Below are positions 20,165-28,844 of a stretch of 37,621 nt of DNA, in pieces; the first letter of the stretch is position 1, and the number at the start of each line of letters is the position of its first letter. Made by a program: the position numbers and the translations under genes. A model generated the notes under the pieces. That model ran no database searches. It had not been told where the DNA came from and saw only the letters and a list, made by a program, of their open reading frames with translations. This DNA is from a virus: the IMG/VR virus record IMGVR_UViG_3300005828_000017, positions 1 through 37,621 of that record, one strand, 5' to 3'.

Positions 20165-20470
20165 CTAAATCTCCGTTTTGATAATTTCGAACTCGAACAA
20201 CTTTCGCCCGGCCTTGACGTAATGGCCATATATCCAGAGAAAGCCATCGTATTCAGCGACATCGACGAGTTGTGCCGCCGTCGCCTTGACGAGCAGCTTC
20301 TCGATGCTGTCTTCGCCGTATCGGCCGCCAAGCCGGCTAACAATGCCGGCCGCCGCCATCCCGCCGAGGTATATGGTGTTCATCATCCCCGGCCCGTCGC
20401 GGTACTGAACCGCGCGACCAATTTCTTCGCGCATCTGGTCGACGCCCATCGTCAAGAGATCGTTCATCAT
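20165..20470 (-). CDS. Hypothetical protein, 101 aa
   Basis: Overlaps the large upstream gene by 4 bp (ATGA). The product has a Gly/Met-rich helical middle (MMNTIYLGGMAAAGIVSRLGG) and a beta-rich end. Not recognised. Co-transcribed with the zinc protein from 21714. Confidence 0.65.
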   Translation of the reverse strand: MMNDLLTMGVDQMREEIGRAVQYRDGPGMMNTIYLGGMAAAGIVSRLGGRYGEDSIEKLLVKATAAQLVDVAEYDGFLWIYGHYVKAGRKLFEFEIIKTEI

Positions 20471-21714
20471 GCCGCCTCAGTTTGTTGTGAGGTGGCCGAC
20501 GCCTTCGCCGGCCGCTTGAATATTCCGAACTTGCTGTCGTCACGACCGCGAGAGACCGTTGCGGTCAGGGTAACAGCGTCTCCCTGAGCCGGGGTTCCGA
20601 GCGCTCTCGGGTACGTGCCCCAGTATTTGCGGCCCTTCGAGTCTTTGATCAGCACCTTCATGACCGCCTCATCATAGAAGCCGAAGCCCGGCTCTTCTCG
20701 AAAGCTCACGATCTCGCCGGTCAGCTCGTATCGACCCTCGACTACGTCTGGCACGTCGACCAGCTCAGCGGCCTTGACGGCAGTCGCCCGATGCTTTTTC
20801 AGCAGCGTGACAGAGCTGACCAGCAGCGCGAAGTTTTGGGCGCTGACGTGACCCTGAGCGAACACTTTCTGCAGTTTTTCGATGTACTCGCCGTCGGCCG
20901 CCGCTTCGGTGATCAGCTTGGTCAGCGTCTCGACGTCTGCCCGATCGGCATCGGTTGCAGCGTACCGAGCCTTCAGCTCTGCCTGATGCGCCTGCTCTTC
21001 TTTGCTCATGTAGTTCGGTGAGGCCATCAGGAAAGAGACCAGATCGGCGGTCGCCTGACGGTCTTGATCGTATGCCACTTTCTTGCTGACGAATCCGCTC
21101 TGATTGAAGACTGAAACCGCCCAACCGATGACCGTCTCGTTGCGGTCGTAATGGGTCATCTTCATGCCCGGCGCATATTCTTCGTCGAGGCCGCCGGCGA
21201 TCGAGCCGGGGTTGCGAACCAGCTCGAACAAGCTGGCGATCTGGCTGACGCTGACGGTGAAGATGTCTTTCAGGCACTGGCGGCCGAAAACTTCGTAAGC
21301 GCCGGTCTCGGTGTTCAGCACTAGAAACGTATTCTTCCGAAAGCGGCGGGCATTGCAGTGATCGCAGTGACCGTCGGTCTCTTCAAACCCGGCAGGAACG
21401 GCCGCGCCGGGCATGGTGTGAAGGTAGCAGACCGGGCTGCCGTCAACGGCGCGCTCGAAATCATACCGGCCGACGAACTCATAGCCCTCAAGGGTGAAGT
21501 CGGCGTTGCTGATGAACGTGACCCAAGTGTAGGCGCGAAAGACATCGCGACGCGCCTTGTCAACCCCGACTTTTTCGATGACTTCGTGCATCGGGCTGAT
21601 CTTCAGAGAGCCGGCGGTGACGCGCGCGCTCTTGATCTTGGCGTTCAGCGACTTGACCTGTTTTTCGAGCTTGATGAGGTTGTCGGTAGGAACTTTGTGG
21701 GTCGCGTAGTACAT
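20467..21714 (-). CDS. Putative zinc-binding protein, 415 aa
   Basis: Residues near 117-150 hold CDHCNARRFRKNTFLV followed by GRQCLKDIF. This Cys-pair plus GRQCL pattern recurs, from memory, in uncharacterised proteins of phages and plasmids. The remainder is helical, then a beta-rich C-terminal domain (about 320-400: YELTGEIVSFREE, KVLIKDSKGRKYWG) resembling an OB-like fold. That would fit a nucleic-acid-binding role, which is inference. It starts about 28 nt after a strong predicted promoter bearing a palindromic operator, so it is likely an early, tightly controlled gene. Confidence 0.75.
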   Translation of the reverse strand: MYYATHKVPTDNLIKLEKQVKSLNAKIKSARVTAGSLKISPMHEVIEKVGVDKARRDVFRAYTWVTFISNADFTLEGYEFVGRYDFERAVDGSPVCYLHTMPGAAVPAGFEETDGHCDHCNARRFRKNTFLVLNTETGAYEVFGRQCLKDIFTVSVSQIASLFELVRNPGSIAGGLDEEYAPGMKMTHYDRNETVIGWAVSVFNQSGFVSKKVAYDQDRQATADLVSFLMASPNYMSKEEQAHQAELKARYAATDADRADVETLTKLITEAAADGEYIEKLQKVFAQGHVSAQNFALLVSSVTLLKKHRATAVKAAELVDVPDVVEGRYELTGEIVSFREEPGFGFYDEAVMKVLIKDSKGRKYWGTYPRALGTPAQGDAVTLTATVSRGRDDSKFGIFKRPAKASATSQQTEAA

Positions 21715-21748
21715 TTTCTTGCCGCCTTCGTTGTTCGATTGAGTGTCA

Positions 21749-21777
21749 ATTATGGGGTCATCGACCCCTCACGTCAA
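21749..21777 (-). promoter_or_regulatory. Early promoter P1 with palindromic operator
   Basis: On the minus strand, -35 TTGACG (21772-21777) and -10 CATAAT (21749-21754) are 17 bp apart. The spacer holds the palindrome GGGGTC-ATC-GACCCC (21754-21768). A 19-base stretch from the -10 through the operator is identical in P2 at 22511. A repressor bound there would block both promoter elements. It drives the 21714 gene and those after it. Confidence 0.85.
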
Positions 21778-21794
21778 TGACTTTTTGTAATTAT

Positions 21795-22151
21795 TTATCG
21801 ACCGCGTCTCATTCTGGCAAAATCGTCGTCGTCGCACCAGTCGTTCTCGTCATGAGCGGCTGAGCCGTATCGGGCGGCAATGGGCGCCCAGTAAGCGGGG
21901 TTTATATCTCCGCGAGCCTCAGCTCGATCGCGCAAACGACTAGCCATCTCGGCGCCGGGCCGAGCGACCGTATAAGCCTGACCCTCTTCGTACCGCACCA
22001 CCGCAGACGGGAAAGCGTTGCCGTGTGCCCAGCGGTTACCGGCCCGATCTTCGGCGACAACATAAAACTTCTCGATCACTATCGCCTCACCGTCTTCAGT
22101 CCGACCGGCTTCAGCTATGTCAGAGCGAATAAAAAATTCATAATCAGCCAT
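21795..22151 (-). CDS. Hypothetical protein, 118 aa
   Basis: ATG 22151 has AGGAG upstream. The product has a beta-rich N-terminal half (YEFFIRSDIAEAG; KFYVVAEDRAGNRWAHGN) and an acidic, Asp-rich end (DENDWCDDDDF). Not recognised. It follows the 22483 gene by 11 bp in the operon of promoter P2. Confidence 0.68.
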   Translation of the reverse strand: MADYEFFIRSDIAEAGRTEDGEAIVIEKFYVVAEDRAGNRWAHGNAFPSAVVRYEEGQAYTVARPGAEMASRLRDRAEARGDINPAYWAPIAARYGSAAHDENDWCDDDDFARMRRGR

Positions 22152-22162
22152 CTCAAAAACTC

Positions 22163-22483
22163 CTATGTTCGAAAGGTCTCGCCGGTGAAGATGTTGACCA
22201 CCGTCTCGCCGGGGCCGAATGCCGCTCGGCGTTCATAAGCCTGCTCGGCGCGCTGCTCGGCGCTCATGTTCTTTTGCGACTCGACGTACCGCTTGATCGC
22301 CGCCGCATCTTCGATTTTTCGGGTTACCAGACACTCGGTCATATTGAATTCGCACCCTACCGCCGCGAACTCTTCGAGCTTATCTGCGAAAGGTATGCGG
22401 TCGTTCGACTTCCAGCGTACCGCGCCAAAGGTGTCGACGTATGCTTTATCGTTGAATTCTGCTTTGATTTTGTCGGTGTTCAT
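22163..22483 (-). CDS. Hypothetical protein, 106 aa
   Basis: First gene under promoter P2, about 20 nt after the predicted start of transcription. The product is mixed helical with a charged middle (CLVTRKIEDAAAIKRYVES) and an AEQRAEQAYERRA helix. Not recognised. Being first behind an operator-controlled, CRP-site promoter suggests a regulatory or host-takeover role, which is inference. Confidence 0.7.
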   Translation of the reverse strand: MNTDKIKAEFNDKAYVDTFGAVRWKSNDRIPFADKLEEFAAVGCEFNMTECLVTRKIEDAAAIKRYVESQKNMSAEQRAEQAYERRAAFGPGETVVNIFTGETFRT

Positions 22484-22510
22484 GTTTTTCGCTCGCTCTA
22501 TTGAGTTCTC

Positions 22511-22539
22511 ATTATGGGGTCATCGACCCTTCGAGTCAA
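22511..22539 (-). promoter_or_regulatory. Early promoter P2 with the same palindromic operator
   Basis: On the minus strand, -35 TTGACT (22534-22539) and -10 CATAAT (22511-22516) are 17 bp apart, with GGGTC-ATC-GACCC at 22517-22529 in the spacer. It shares a 19-base identity with P1 and an AT-rich upstream stretch. The predicted start is about 22504. Confidence 0.85.
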
Positions 22540-22558
22540 TGCTATATTGTAATGATAA

Positions 22559-22574
22559 TGTGAAGCGTGTCACA
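22559..22574. promoter_or_regulatory. Perfect CRP/Vfr consensus site upstream of P2
   Basis: TGTGA-AGCGTG-TCACA matches the CRP core at all ten defined bases. Its centre (22566.5) is about 62 bp upstream of the predicted P2 start, the class I activation position (-61.5). Such a match is expected about 0.04 times by chance in this window. It suggests host catabolite or Vfr control of these early genes. Confidence 0.7.
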
Positions 22575-22584
22575 AATCGCGGGC

Positions 22585-22609
22585 AAAAAAAGGCCGGGCG
22601 AACCCGGCC
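22585..22609 (-). terminator. Strong intrinsic terminator of the tail gene cluster
   Basis: On the minus strand, a perfect 7-bp GC stem (GGCCGGG with CCCGGCC) closes a TTCG tetraloop and is followed by seven T. It begins 16 bp after the stop of the 2072-aa fibre gene and ends the late transcript just before the CRP site and P2. Confidence 0.93.
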
Positions 22610-22624
22610 AGTCGTGAGGTTTTT

Positions 22625-25600
22625 TTATGAAAGGCCGCTGATCCTGCTGCGGCCGACCGCGTCTCGTATCTCGACCTCGTTGGCAGAGAGCGGCAGGTTC
22701 GTGTTGTCGTACAGGGTGACCCCGTAGATCTTGCCGTTACCGTCTGCCGTCGCGATGTCTGTCGGGTCTTCGCCGATGAACAGACCGAGGGTTGCGGTTG
22801 TGGCGAGCACGGTGTCTGTGCCGGCCGTGCCTATCGTGGTCTCTTCAACCCCGTCGACGTACACCTCGAAGTCGTGCAGCGAGTCGCCGTTGAGCTGTAT
22901 GAAAAGATGATGCTCGGTGCCGGTGTCAAGTGTGGCTGTCCAAGTTCGAGCGTTGCCGGTGCCTCTGATATTGATGGTCAGATCGCCAGAGCCGTCTATC
23001 GAGATTACCAGCGCTTGCGCGTCGGTGTTGGCGCCCATGCCTAACACCGTGCCGACATACCCCGCCTCGATCCAGCACTCGAAGCCGCGAACGGCCGAAC
23101 CCGTCACGTAGCCGGTGAAGCCTGTCGCTATCCCGCCGTCGGCGCCGGTGATATCAACACAAAGGCCGGGCGCGCTTGGCAGTATGCCGGCGACCTGCTG
23201 CGTCACGCCAGCCGCTGATGGCGCCGCGCTGTAGTCGGGGTTGTATTGATCACGATAGACCTGAGTGACGAAAGCTGTCGGCTCATCTAGCAACCATTGC
23301 GCGATAGGCCCGTCTCTGTTTGTCAGAGCTTCCCACGCGAAGAGCTGAGTCTGCTTGTACAGCCGCGCATGACGCGCGTCGTCGAAGTCGACCGACATGC
23401 CGAAGAAAAGCTGATAACTGCCGACGAAGTCAACGTTCGGGCCGATGATCCTGTTCACCGAAAGCGTGTCTGCAACGGCCAGCACGAGGCCGTCGACGTT
23501 TTTCGATGTGGTGAAAACCCCGTCAGGCACGCCGTTCGTGTACAGGTTGCGCTCGGTGTCGCTGACTATCGTTGCAACAATGAACGCCCAGTCGCCGACG
23601 GTGATCGCGATCGAGCCTTGCTCATCAACGGCCGAGCCGTTCAAGTAGGTTCTGATCGTTGCGAAGCCGCCGACGATTCCGACAGCTATCGCGTTGTCTG
23701 TCTGATCTCTGTCGCTGATCGCGACCATCGCCGAAGTTCCTGAGTCGACCTTAAACCATCCGCCGAATGTCAACGGGTAGCCGGTTCCGCCCTGATAAAT
23801 CCCTTCAACGAAACTGCCGCTTGCGTAGCTAGAAGATCTCGGCAGGCCATTCGTCGGAATGCCAGCCCTGACTGATGTGTGCGCGTTTGTCAGCGTGAGG
23901 TTTTGTATCAGCGCGTCGTTGACTATCCAGTTCTCGGCGCCCGAGGCACTCTGGTCGATCTCGCAGAGCGGAAACAGCCAGCCGCGGAGCGATGCGTCTT
24001 TGTCGATCTCGCTGTGAATCTCAAGCATTGCCCCGGTGAACCCGAGGTAACGAAGATTTATTCGTCTGGCAATGCGGGGCGCGACCGTTCTGGCAAAGGC
24101 AGCTATGTAGTGAATATTGCCTTCATAGTATTGCGTATTGTCAGCCCTAGCGCCGATCTTGAAGCGATCGACCGCCCCGCCGGTATAAGCGTTTGCCGGC
24201 GTAGTGACTTCTGAGACCGCTTTCTTTCCATCCGCCCACCAGTTCCACCGGTCTGTGCCAGCATCATCTTGATGCGTCAGAACGTAGCAAAACGGCTGCA
24301 TATTGGCAGGGGTCGGCCCGATGACATCGGCGCTCATGCCCGTCTGAAAGAACCGAACCTCGGCGCCGGCAGAGTGTCTCAGCCTCATCTGCTCGTCAGA
24401 CGCGCCGACGTTCGTGTTGCTGAAAATTGTGGTATTTATGCTCGCGTCCATGTTTTGGCCGATGATCACGAGCGAGAAGTTATCGACCAGACCGGTGCCC
24501 TTGCTGCTCAGCAAATGGTCTGACGTGTAGTCGAGCCGGTTGGTAGCCGAGGCGTCGAAACGTTGCGGTTTTGACGAGTCGTCGGCGCCGAGCGGCACCT
24601 CTTCGTCTGTGGTGAACGTGCCGTTCGGCGTTGGCGTGATGATATTGCCGCGCAAGTCTGCCGCCGTGTTATCCTCGATCTGAAACACGTTCTCGGGGTT
24701 GAAGTCGAGAAGCACGTCGAGCAGAGACTGAAAGCCCTTGCTCTTCGCCGCGTAGAATATCCTGATATCATCTTCAAGCGGCGGGTCTGTCGTTTCCCCA
24801 TGCTCGGCCCCGAACCCTGGGTAATCGTCGGCAGCGATCGCCCCGATCGCAGTGGCAGAGCTTGCCCGCTGGTTGTGCAGATTGTGGTACAGGCTGTTGT
24901 TGATCGACCCGCCGTTCTGCCGGTAGTTCAAAAACACGTCTGTCGCTGGCGGGGTTCCGCCGGTCGCGTATGCGTTGTTCATCGCATACTGAACGCCGTT
25001 GACCCACACTTCCCAACCGGTCGACGGTCTGTTTATCGTCCAGATCTCCGACCATTCGCCGGGGAAAACGCATTGCGCGGTCGTGCGGTGAACTCTGTAG
25101 TTTCCGCCGCCCGGCTGAATAGAGATCCTGACGAACCCGCTTTGATCGACCCACGCGCTATAAAGCTCACTGTTTGTAACTTCAGACCCGAGGTTGACTG
25201 CCTCAAAAGTCCAGAGCCTGATGATGTACGCGCCGAAAGAGTCGATGTGTATGAGATTGTAGGCGCCATAAGACTGCGGCCCTTGAACATTCTTTGCCGG
25301 CCAGAAGTCGTTGCCTAACTGAAAGCCGTTTCCGCCGTAGTCTGCCGCGAAATTGATGCCGCCGTCTGTAATCGGCGAAACCTCATAACCGCTATCCCAC
25401 GCCCCGCTGTTTCCCATTTTCATAGCGTTGAGCGGGGTCGTTTTGTTGTTCAGATTCGGAGTGAAGCTGCCGGCCGAGGCGTTGCGTTCGGCTGTCGACC
25501 AGTCGAAAATCTGATACCCCTGACCTGACGGCTTGCCAAGACCGCGCGCCCACGACCAATCAAAAAACTTCGGGCCGAGAGTAACCCACGGCGACCACGG

Positions 25601-28600
25601 CTGATTTTGAATCATCCCGCGAATGACTCCGGCGAGGCTCTCCCACGATCTGCTTGACGAAAACAACGAGAAAAACATTTTCGCGTAGCCGTAGGATGAT
25701 ATGCCAGAAAAACCGCCGATGCTGAAATTTGCAGTGCCGCCGACGGCGCTGCTTGGCGTGCCGGTCCAAGGCGAGCGGCCATCTATGATCACGCCGAACT
25801 CGCCGGTGTCGTACATGAGCGCAACAGAATGCCATCGGCCATCCTCAAGGTGGCGTGCCGAATAACCAGTGATGACCTCGGTGACCGCCGACCCTTGCCA
25901 AGCGTATTGCATCTGCCCGGTCGCGGTTATAGCAAACCGGCTGCCAAGTACCGGAACCGCGTTCGCGTCGTCGTGTATGGCGATGACGCGCGGGTTCGCT
26001 TGGCCGTCCCTAACTACCTTGATCCAGAACTTTTTAGTCCAAGCGCCGACCGACGTAGACTCGTCAAGCTCTGAATTGTCAGGAACGGTAATGTTCCCGA
26101 CCCAGCCGCCGCCTATATTATGGCCCGGTATCACAATCGCACGCTGAAGAGGTTTCGGGCCGGGCGCAAGTCTACCGATAGAGCCTGCAATAGTTGCCGC
26201 GCCGCTTCCGCCGGCGACGGCGTCAAAATTGCCGGACGGCTCGGTAAGCGGGTACATCAGACCGGGCGAGGTATTTATCGCCGCAGAATATGGCGGGCCG
26301 CGCCTGTTGAAGTTGACCGGAATGACAACGGTGAACAGCCGCTCGACGGCAACCAGAGACTTGACCACCGCGGCGCCTGTTACGCTCTCTTCAACCCATA
26401 GCTCGACGAAATATTTCGAGACCGGGCCGGCATCTGCCTGCTGCTTTGCCAAGGTGTAGTTATAACCGGAGCCGGTTCCGTTGTTGAAGTCGAAGACGTC
26501 GTCGCCGGCAGGGGTGTTGCCAGAGCCTGATGGCCTGATTCTTCTGATCAGCGCCGGGCTGCCGCCGGTGTCGTCGTAAATATTCAGCAGATACTCGAAG
26601 CCAGACTCAAGAGCGGTCGCGCTCGCGTCATCCTGATATCTGGCAGTTCCGAGCTGCCGGTCTCTGTGGCGCCAGCTCATGTTGAATGCAGAGTTGATAG
26701 CAAAAGTTGCCGTCGGCCATCTGATCGAGTTGACCTGAAAGTAGCCCGGCGGGTAAGGTCTCGACGTTCTGTTTCTGAACGTATTTGATCGACTTAGTGC
26801 GCTCCCGCTCTCGCCAGTCGTGGCGACGTTAAAGAACATATAATCGACCGCGTCTGCCGCGCCGTACTCTGTATCGGTAGTTCCCATGCCGGCGGTCAAG
26901 AACCAGACGCGCGCGCTCGCCTCAAGGTCGACCGCAAGCGTGTCAATCATGCCGCGATGAACACCTGTTAGGGTGACAGTCGTGCCGGCAATGGTGAGCG
27001 AGTCATAGGCGAGAATCTCATTTTCTTCAGTCGAGTGCTCGATCAGAATATAATTTTCGCCAGAGATCCTGATCTCGTCGTCGGTCGCGCTCGCGAACTC
27101 TGACAAAGCCTGAACGTTTGTCACGTTTTCGACAATCAGGGTCGAGAATTCGTTGATATTCGCGCTCGACCTCGGGTTCACAGCGGCCTGCAGCGTGCCG
27201 ACCGGCGTGTATGGCGAGTTGCCCTCGGTCGTGTACGGGTCAGTTCCCTGCCGCTGTTCCGCTCGATATTCTAGCGAGTTCCCCTGCGGCTGCTGCAACA
27301 AGAACATCGGCTTCTCAACGCCTTCAACCGCGGTTCTGTCTTCGTCGAATTGAGCCAGAAAAAACGGCTGATCCTCGACGCGACCAACAACGGCGGCAAC
27401 CGGCGCGCCAGCGACAGGGGTATACAAAGAGGTCGGCGGGTTGCTAAACAGCGCGGCCGCTTGAGCGAACACGTCTTCGACGCAGCTCATGACGATCTCT
27501 GTCTGATCTGGCGTGCCGAAGCTGATCTTCATGACGCGCATGACAAGCTGGTCGATGCCTAGTTCTGGCTCTTCCCATATGATTACGTCGCCGGGCATCA
27601 GCGAATACGCGCTGCGATCGACAGTCAGTTCGACAGCAGCAAACGGAAAGGCGCCCTTTCTCAGCGCCCTGCTTGCGAGCTTGTTGGCGAGCGTCTTGTC
27701 ATAAACGCCGGGGTATTCCTGAGTCGCTGAGTTGTTTTTCCCGCCGAGCCGGTCATACAGAGATCGGTCTGCAGCAATCGCCGGGCTGGGTTTTTCTTTG
27801 CTGTCCCTGTTCTGAAAGTTGACCGAGACAATGTTCGTCAGTTCCTGCCAGTTTACACGCTTATAATTCTGGTATTTTATGACCTTGCCGCTGTCATAGA
27901 CCGGCAGCGCTCCGATCGTGTAGTCGTCTCGCAATAATTTGTAGTCCCAGCCGTTGAGGGCCGGCCTGTATCGGTGCTGGCCGTCAACCTGCTTTGAAAT
28001 CACGTTGAGAGTTTTTTCGAGCTGAGCCTCTTGCGTCAGTTTGAGGCTCATCATGTTGCCCTCTGCTTTCAGAGTAGCGGCTTGCGTGCCCCACGAGACA
28101 AGGTCGCCGACGTCCACGCCGAAGCCCCAGTCGTCATTGACGAAAATCTCTGCAGCGACGGCGATCGGGTTGATGTCGCGACCTGTCTGTAAGTCTGTGC
28201 CGCTGAGGCCGAGCACGTTCGGGTATGCCTCGACCTCGAACGCCATCGGGTCGAGCGATGGCGTCTCTCCGACGCCGAAATTTTCCAGCACGACATAGGC
28301 CGAATGACGATATGCAATGCCCTCTGGCTGGAAGGCAGACAAATAGCTCGACTGGTTTTGCGTAGAGCTGCCGCTGAAAAAGGTAATTCGACCAACGAGG
28401 CCGCCGCCATTTTCTTTGCCGCCGAGCAGATCCGGCAGGTTGATGTCGATCGAGACGCCGGCGTCGTTGCTGCCGGCCGTGCCTGACCAGATGACCTCGT
28501 CGTCCCAGTAGATTTTGCGAAGCGTAACCGGACCATGACAGAGCACGAGCTGCATGCCGACGTAGTAATTGTGGCCGATTGTCTGCCTCGTCGAACTGAA

Positions 28601-28843
28601 AAGTCCGGTCTTGATCTTTTTCTTGATCGGAATCGTGTTGTATTCTGTGACGTCTGCAACATGCGGGGCGGTTAGCCTTACCGCGCCAAATACGACCGGA
28701 AGTTTGCGAGTCGGGTCGATCTGCGGAAAGTTCGCCTCACCATACGGCACAGCCTCTGCGTCTTGAAGATCTGGCTTCGGGCGCAAAAGTTCGGCCGCCA
28801 CGAAGAGCGCGGCGTTCACTAGAAACAATACGAAAAATGACAT
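22625..28843 (-). CDS. J-like central tail fibre protein with multiple lectin-like modules, 2072 aa
   Basis: The start MSFFVLFLVNAALFVAAELL and the following LPVVFG...IYWDDEVIW region match the N-terminus of J-type tail-tip proteins of Chi-like siphoviruses. Residues to about 480 form the hub core and 480-870 hold Fn3-like parts. After that I see five repeated beta-sandwich (LamG/ConA-like) modules near 870-1090, 1105-1340, 1395-1590, 1625-1830 and 1845-2060. Each has a gGWF/FWIK-type strand, a W-x-F/H-VA strand and a YVDG/YTNG turn. This much longer fibre than lambda J (1132 aa) likely binds cell-surface glycans and sets host range. AAGG lies 8 nt before ATG 28843. Confidence 0.88.
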   Translation of the reverse strand: MSFFVLFLVNAALFVAAELLRPKPDLQDAEAVPYGEANFPQIDPTRKLPVVFGAVRLTAPHVADVTEYNTIPIKKKIKTGLFSSTRQTIGHNYYVGMQLVLCHGPVTLRKIYWDDEVIWSGTAGSNDAGVSIDINLPDLLGGKENGGGLVGRITFFSGSSTQNQSSYLSAFQPEGIAYRHSAYVVLENFGVGETPSLDPMAFEVEAYPNVLGLSGTDLQTGRDINPIAVAAEIFVNDDWGFGVDVGDLVSWGTQAATLKAEGNMMSLKLTQEAQLEKTLNVISKQVDGQHRYRPALNGWDYKLLRDDYTIGALPVYDSGKVIKYQNYKRVNWQELTNIVSVNFQNRDSKEKPSPAIAADRSLYDRLGGKNNSATQEYPGVYDKTLANKLASRALRKGAFPFAAVELTVDRSAYSLMPGDVIIWEEPELGIDQLVMRVMKISFGTPDQTEIVMSCVEDVFAQAAALFSNPPTSLYTPVAGAPVAAVVGRVEDQPFFLAQFDEDRTAVEGVEKPMFLLQQPQGNSLEYRAEQRQGTDPYTTEGNSPYTPVGTLQAAVNPRSSANINEFSTLIVENVTNVQALSEFASATDDEIRISGENYILIEHSTEENEILAYDSLTIAGTTVTLTGVHRGMIDTLAVDLEASARVWFLTAGMGTTDTEYGAADAVDYMFFNVATTGESGSALSRSNTFRNRTSRPYPPGYFQVNSIRWPTATFAINSAFNMSWRHRDRQLGTARYQDDASATALESGFEYLLNIYDDTGGSPALIRRIRPSGSGNTPAGDDVFDFNNGTGSGYNYTLAKQQADAGPVSKYFVELWVEESVTGAAVVKSLVAVERLFTVVIPVNFNRRGPPYSAAINTSPGLMYPLTEPSGNFDAVAGGSGAATIAGSIGRLAPGPKPLQRAIVIPGHNIGGGWVGNITVPDNSELDESTSVGAWTKKFWIKVVRDGQANPRVIAIHDDANAVPVLGSRFAITATGQMQYAWQGSAVTEVITGYSARHLEDGRWHSVALMYDTGEFGVIIDGRSPWTGTPSSAVGGTANFSIGGFSGISSYGYAKMFFSLFSSSRSWESLAGVIRGMIQNQPWSPWVTLGPKFFDWSWARGLGKPSGQGYQIFDWSTAERNASAGSFTPNLNNKTTPLNAMKMGNSGAWDSGYEVSPITDGGINFAADYGGNGFQLGNDFWPAKNVQGPQSYGAYNLIHIDSFGAYIIRLWTFEAVNLGSEVTNSELYSAWVDQSGFVRISIQPGGGNYRVHRTTAQCVFPGEWSEIWTINRPSTGWEVWVNGVQYAMNNAYATGGTPPATDVFLNYRQNGGSINNSLYHNLHNQRASSATAIGAIAADDYPGFGAEHGETTDPPLEDDIRIFYAAKSKGFQSLLDVLLDFNPENVFQIEDNTAADLRGNIITPTPNGTFTTDEEVPLGADDSSKPQRFDASATNRLDYTSDHLLSSKGTGLVDNFSLVIIGQNMDASINTTIFSNTNVGASDEQMRLRHSAGAEVRFFQTGMSADVIGPTPANMQPFCYVLTHQDDAGTDRWNWWADGKKAVSEVTTPANAYTGGAVDRFKIGARADNTQYYEGNIHYIAAFARTVAPRIARRINLRYLGFTGAMLEIHSEIDKDASLRGWLFPLCEIDQSASGAENWIVNDALIQNLTLTNAHTSVRAGIPTNGLPRSSSYASGSFVEGIYQGGTGYPLTFGGWFKVDSGTSAMVAISDRDQTDNAIAVGIVGGFATIRTYLNGSAVDEQGSIAITVGDWAFIVATIVSDTERNLYTNGVPDGVFTTSKNVDGLVLAVADTLSVNRIIGPNVDFVGSYQLFFGMSVDFDDARHARLYKQTQLFAWEALTNRDGPIAQWLLDEPTAFVTQVYRDQYNPDYSAAPSAAGVTQQVAGILPSAPGLCVDITGADGGIATGFTGYVTGSAVRGFECWIEAGYVGTVLGMGANTDAQALVISIDGSGDLTINIRGTGNARTWTATLDTGTEHHLFIQLNGDSLHDFEVYVDGVEETTIGTAGTDTVLATTATLGLFIGEDPTDIATADGNGKIYGVTLYDNTNLPLSANEVEIRDAVGRSRISGLS

Positions 28844-28844
28844 A

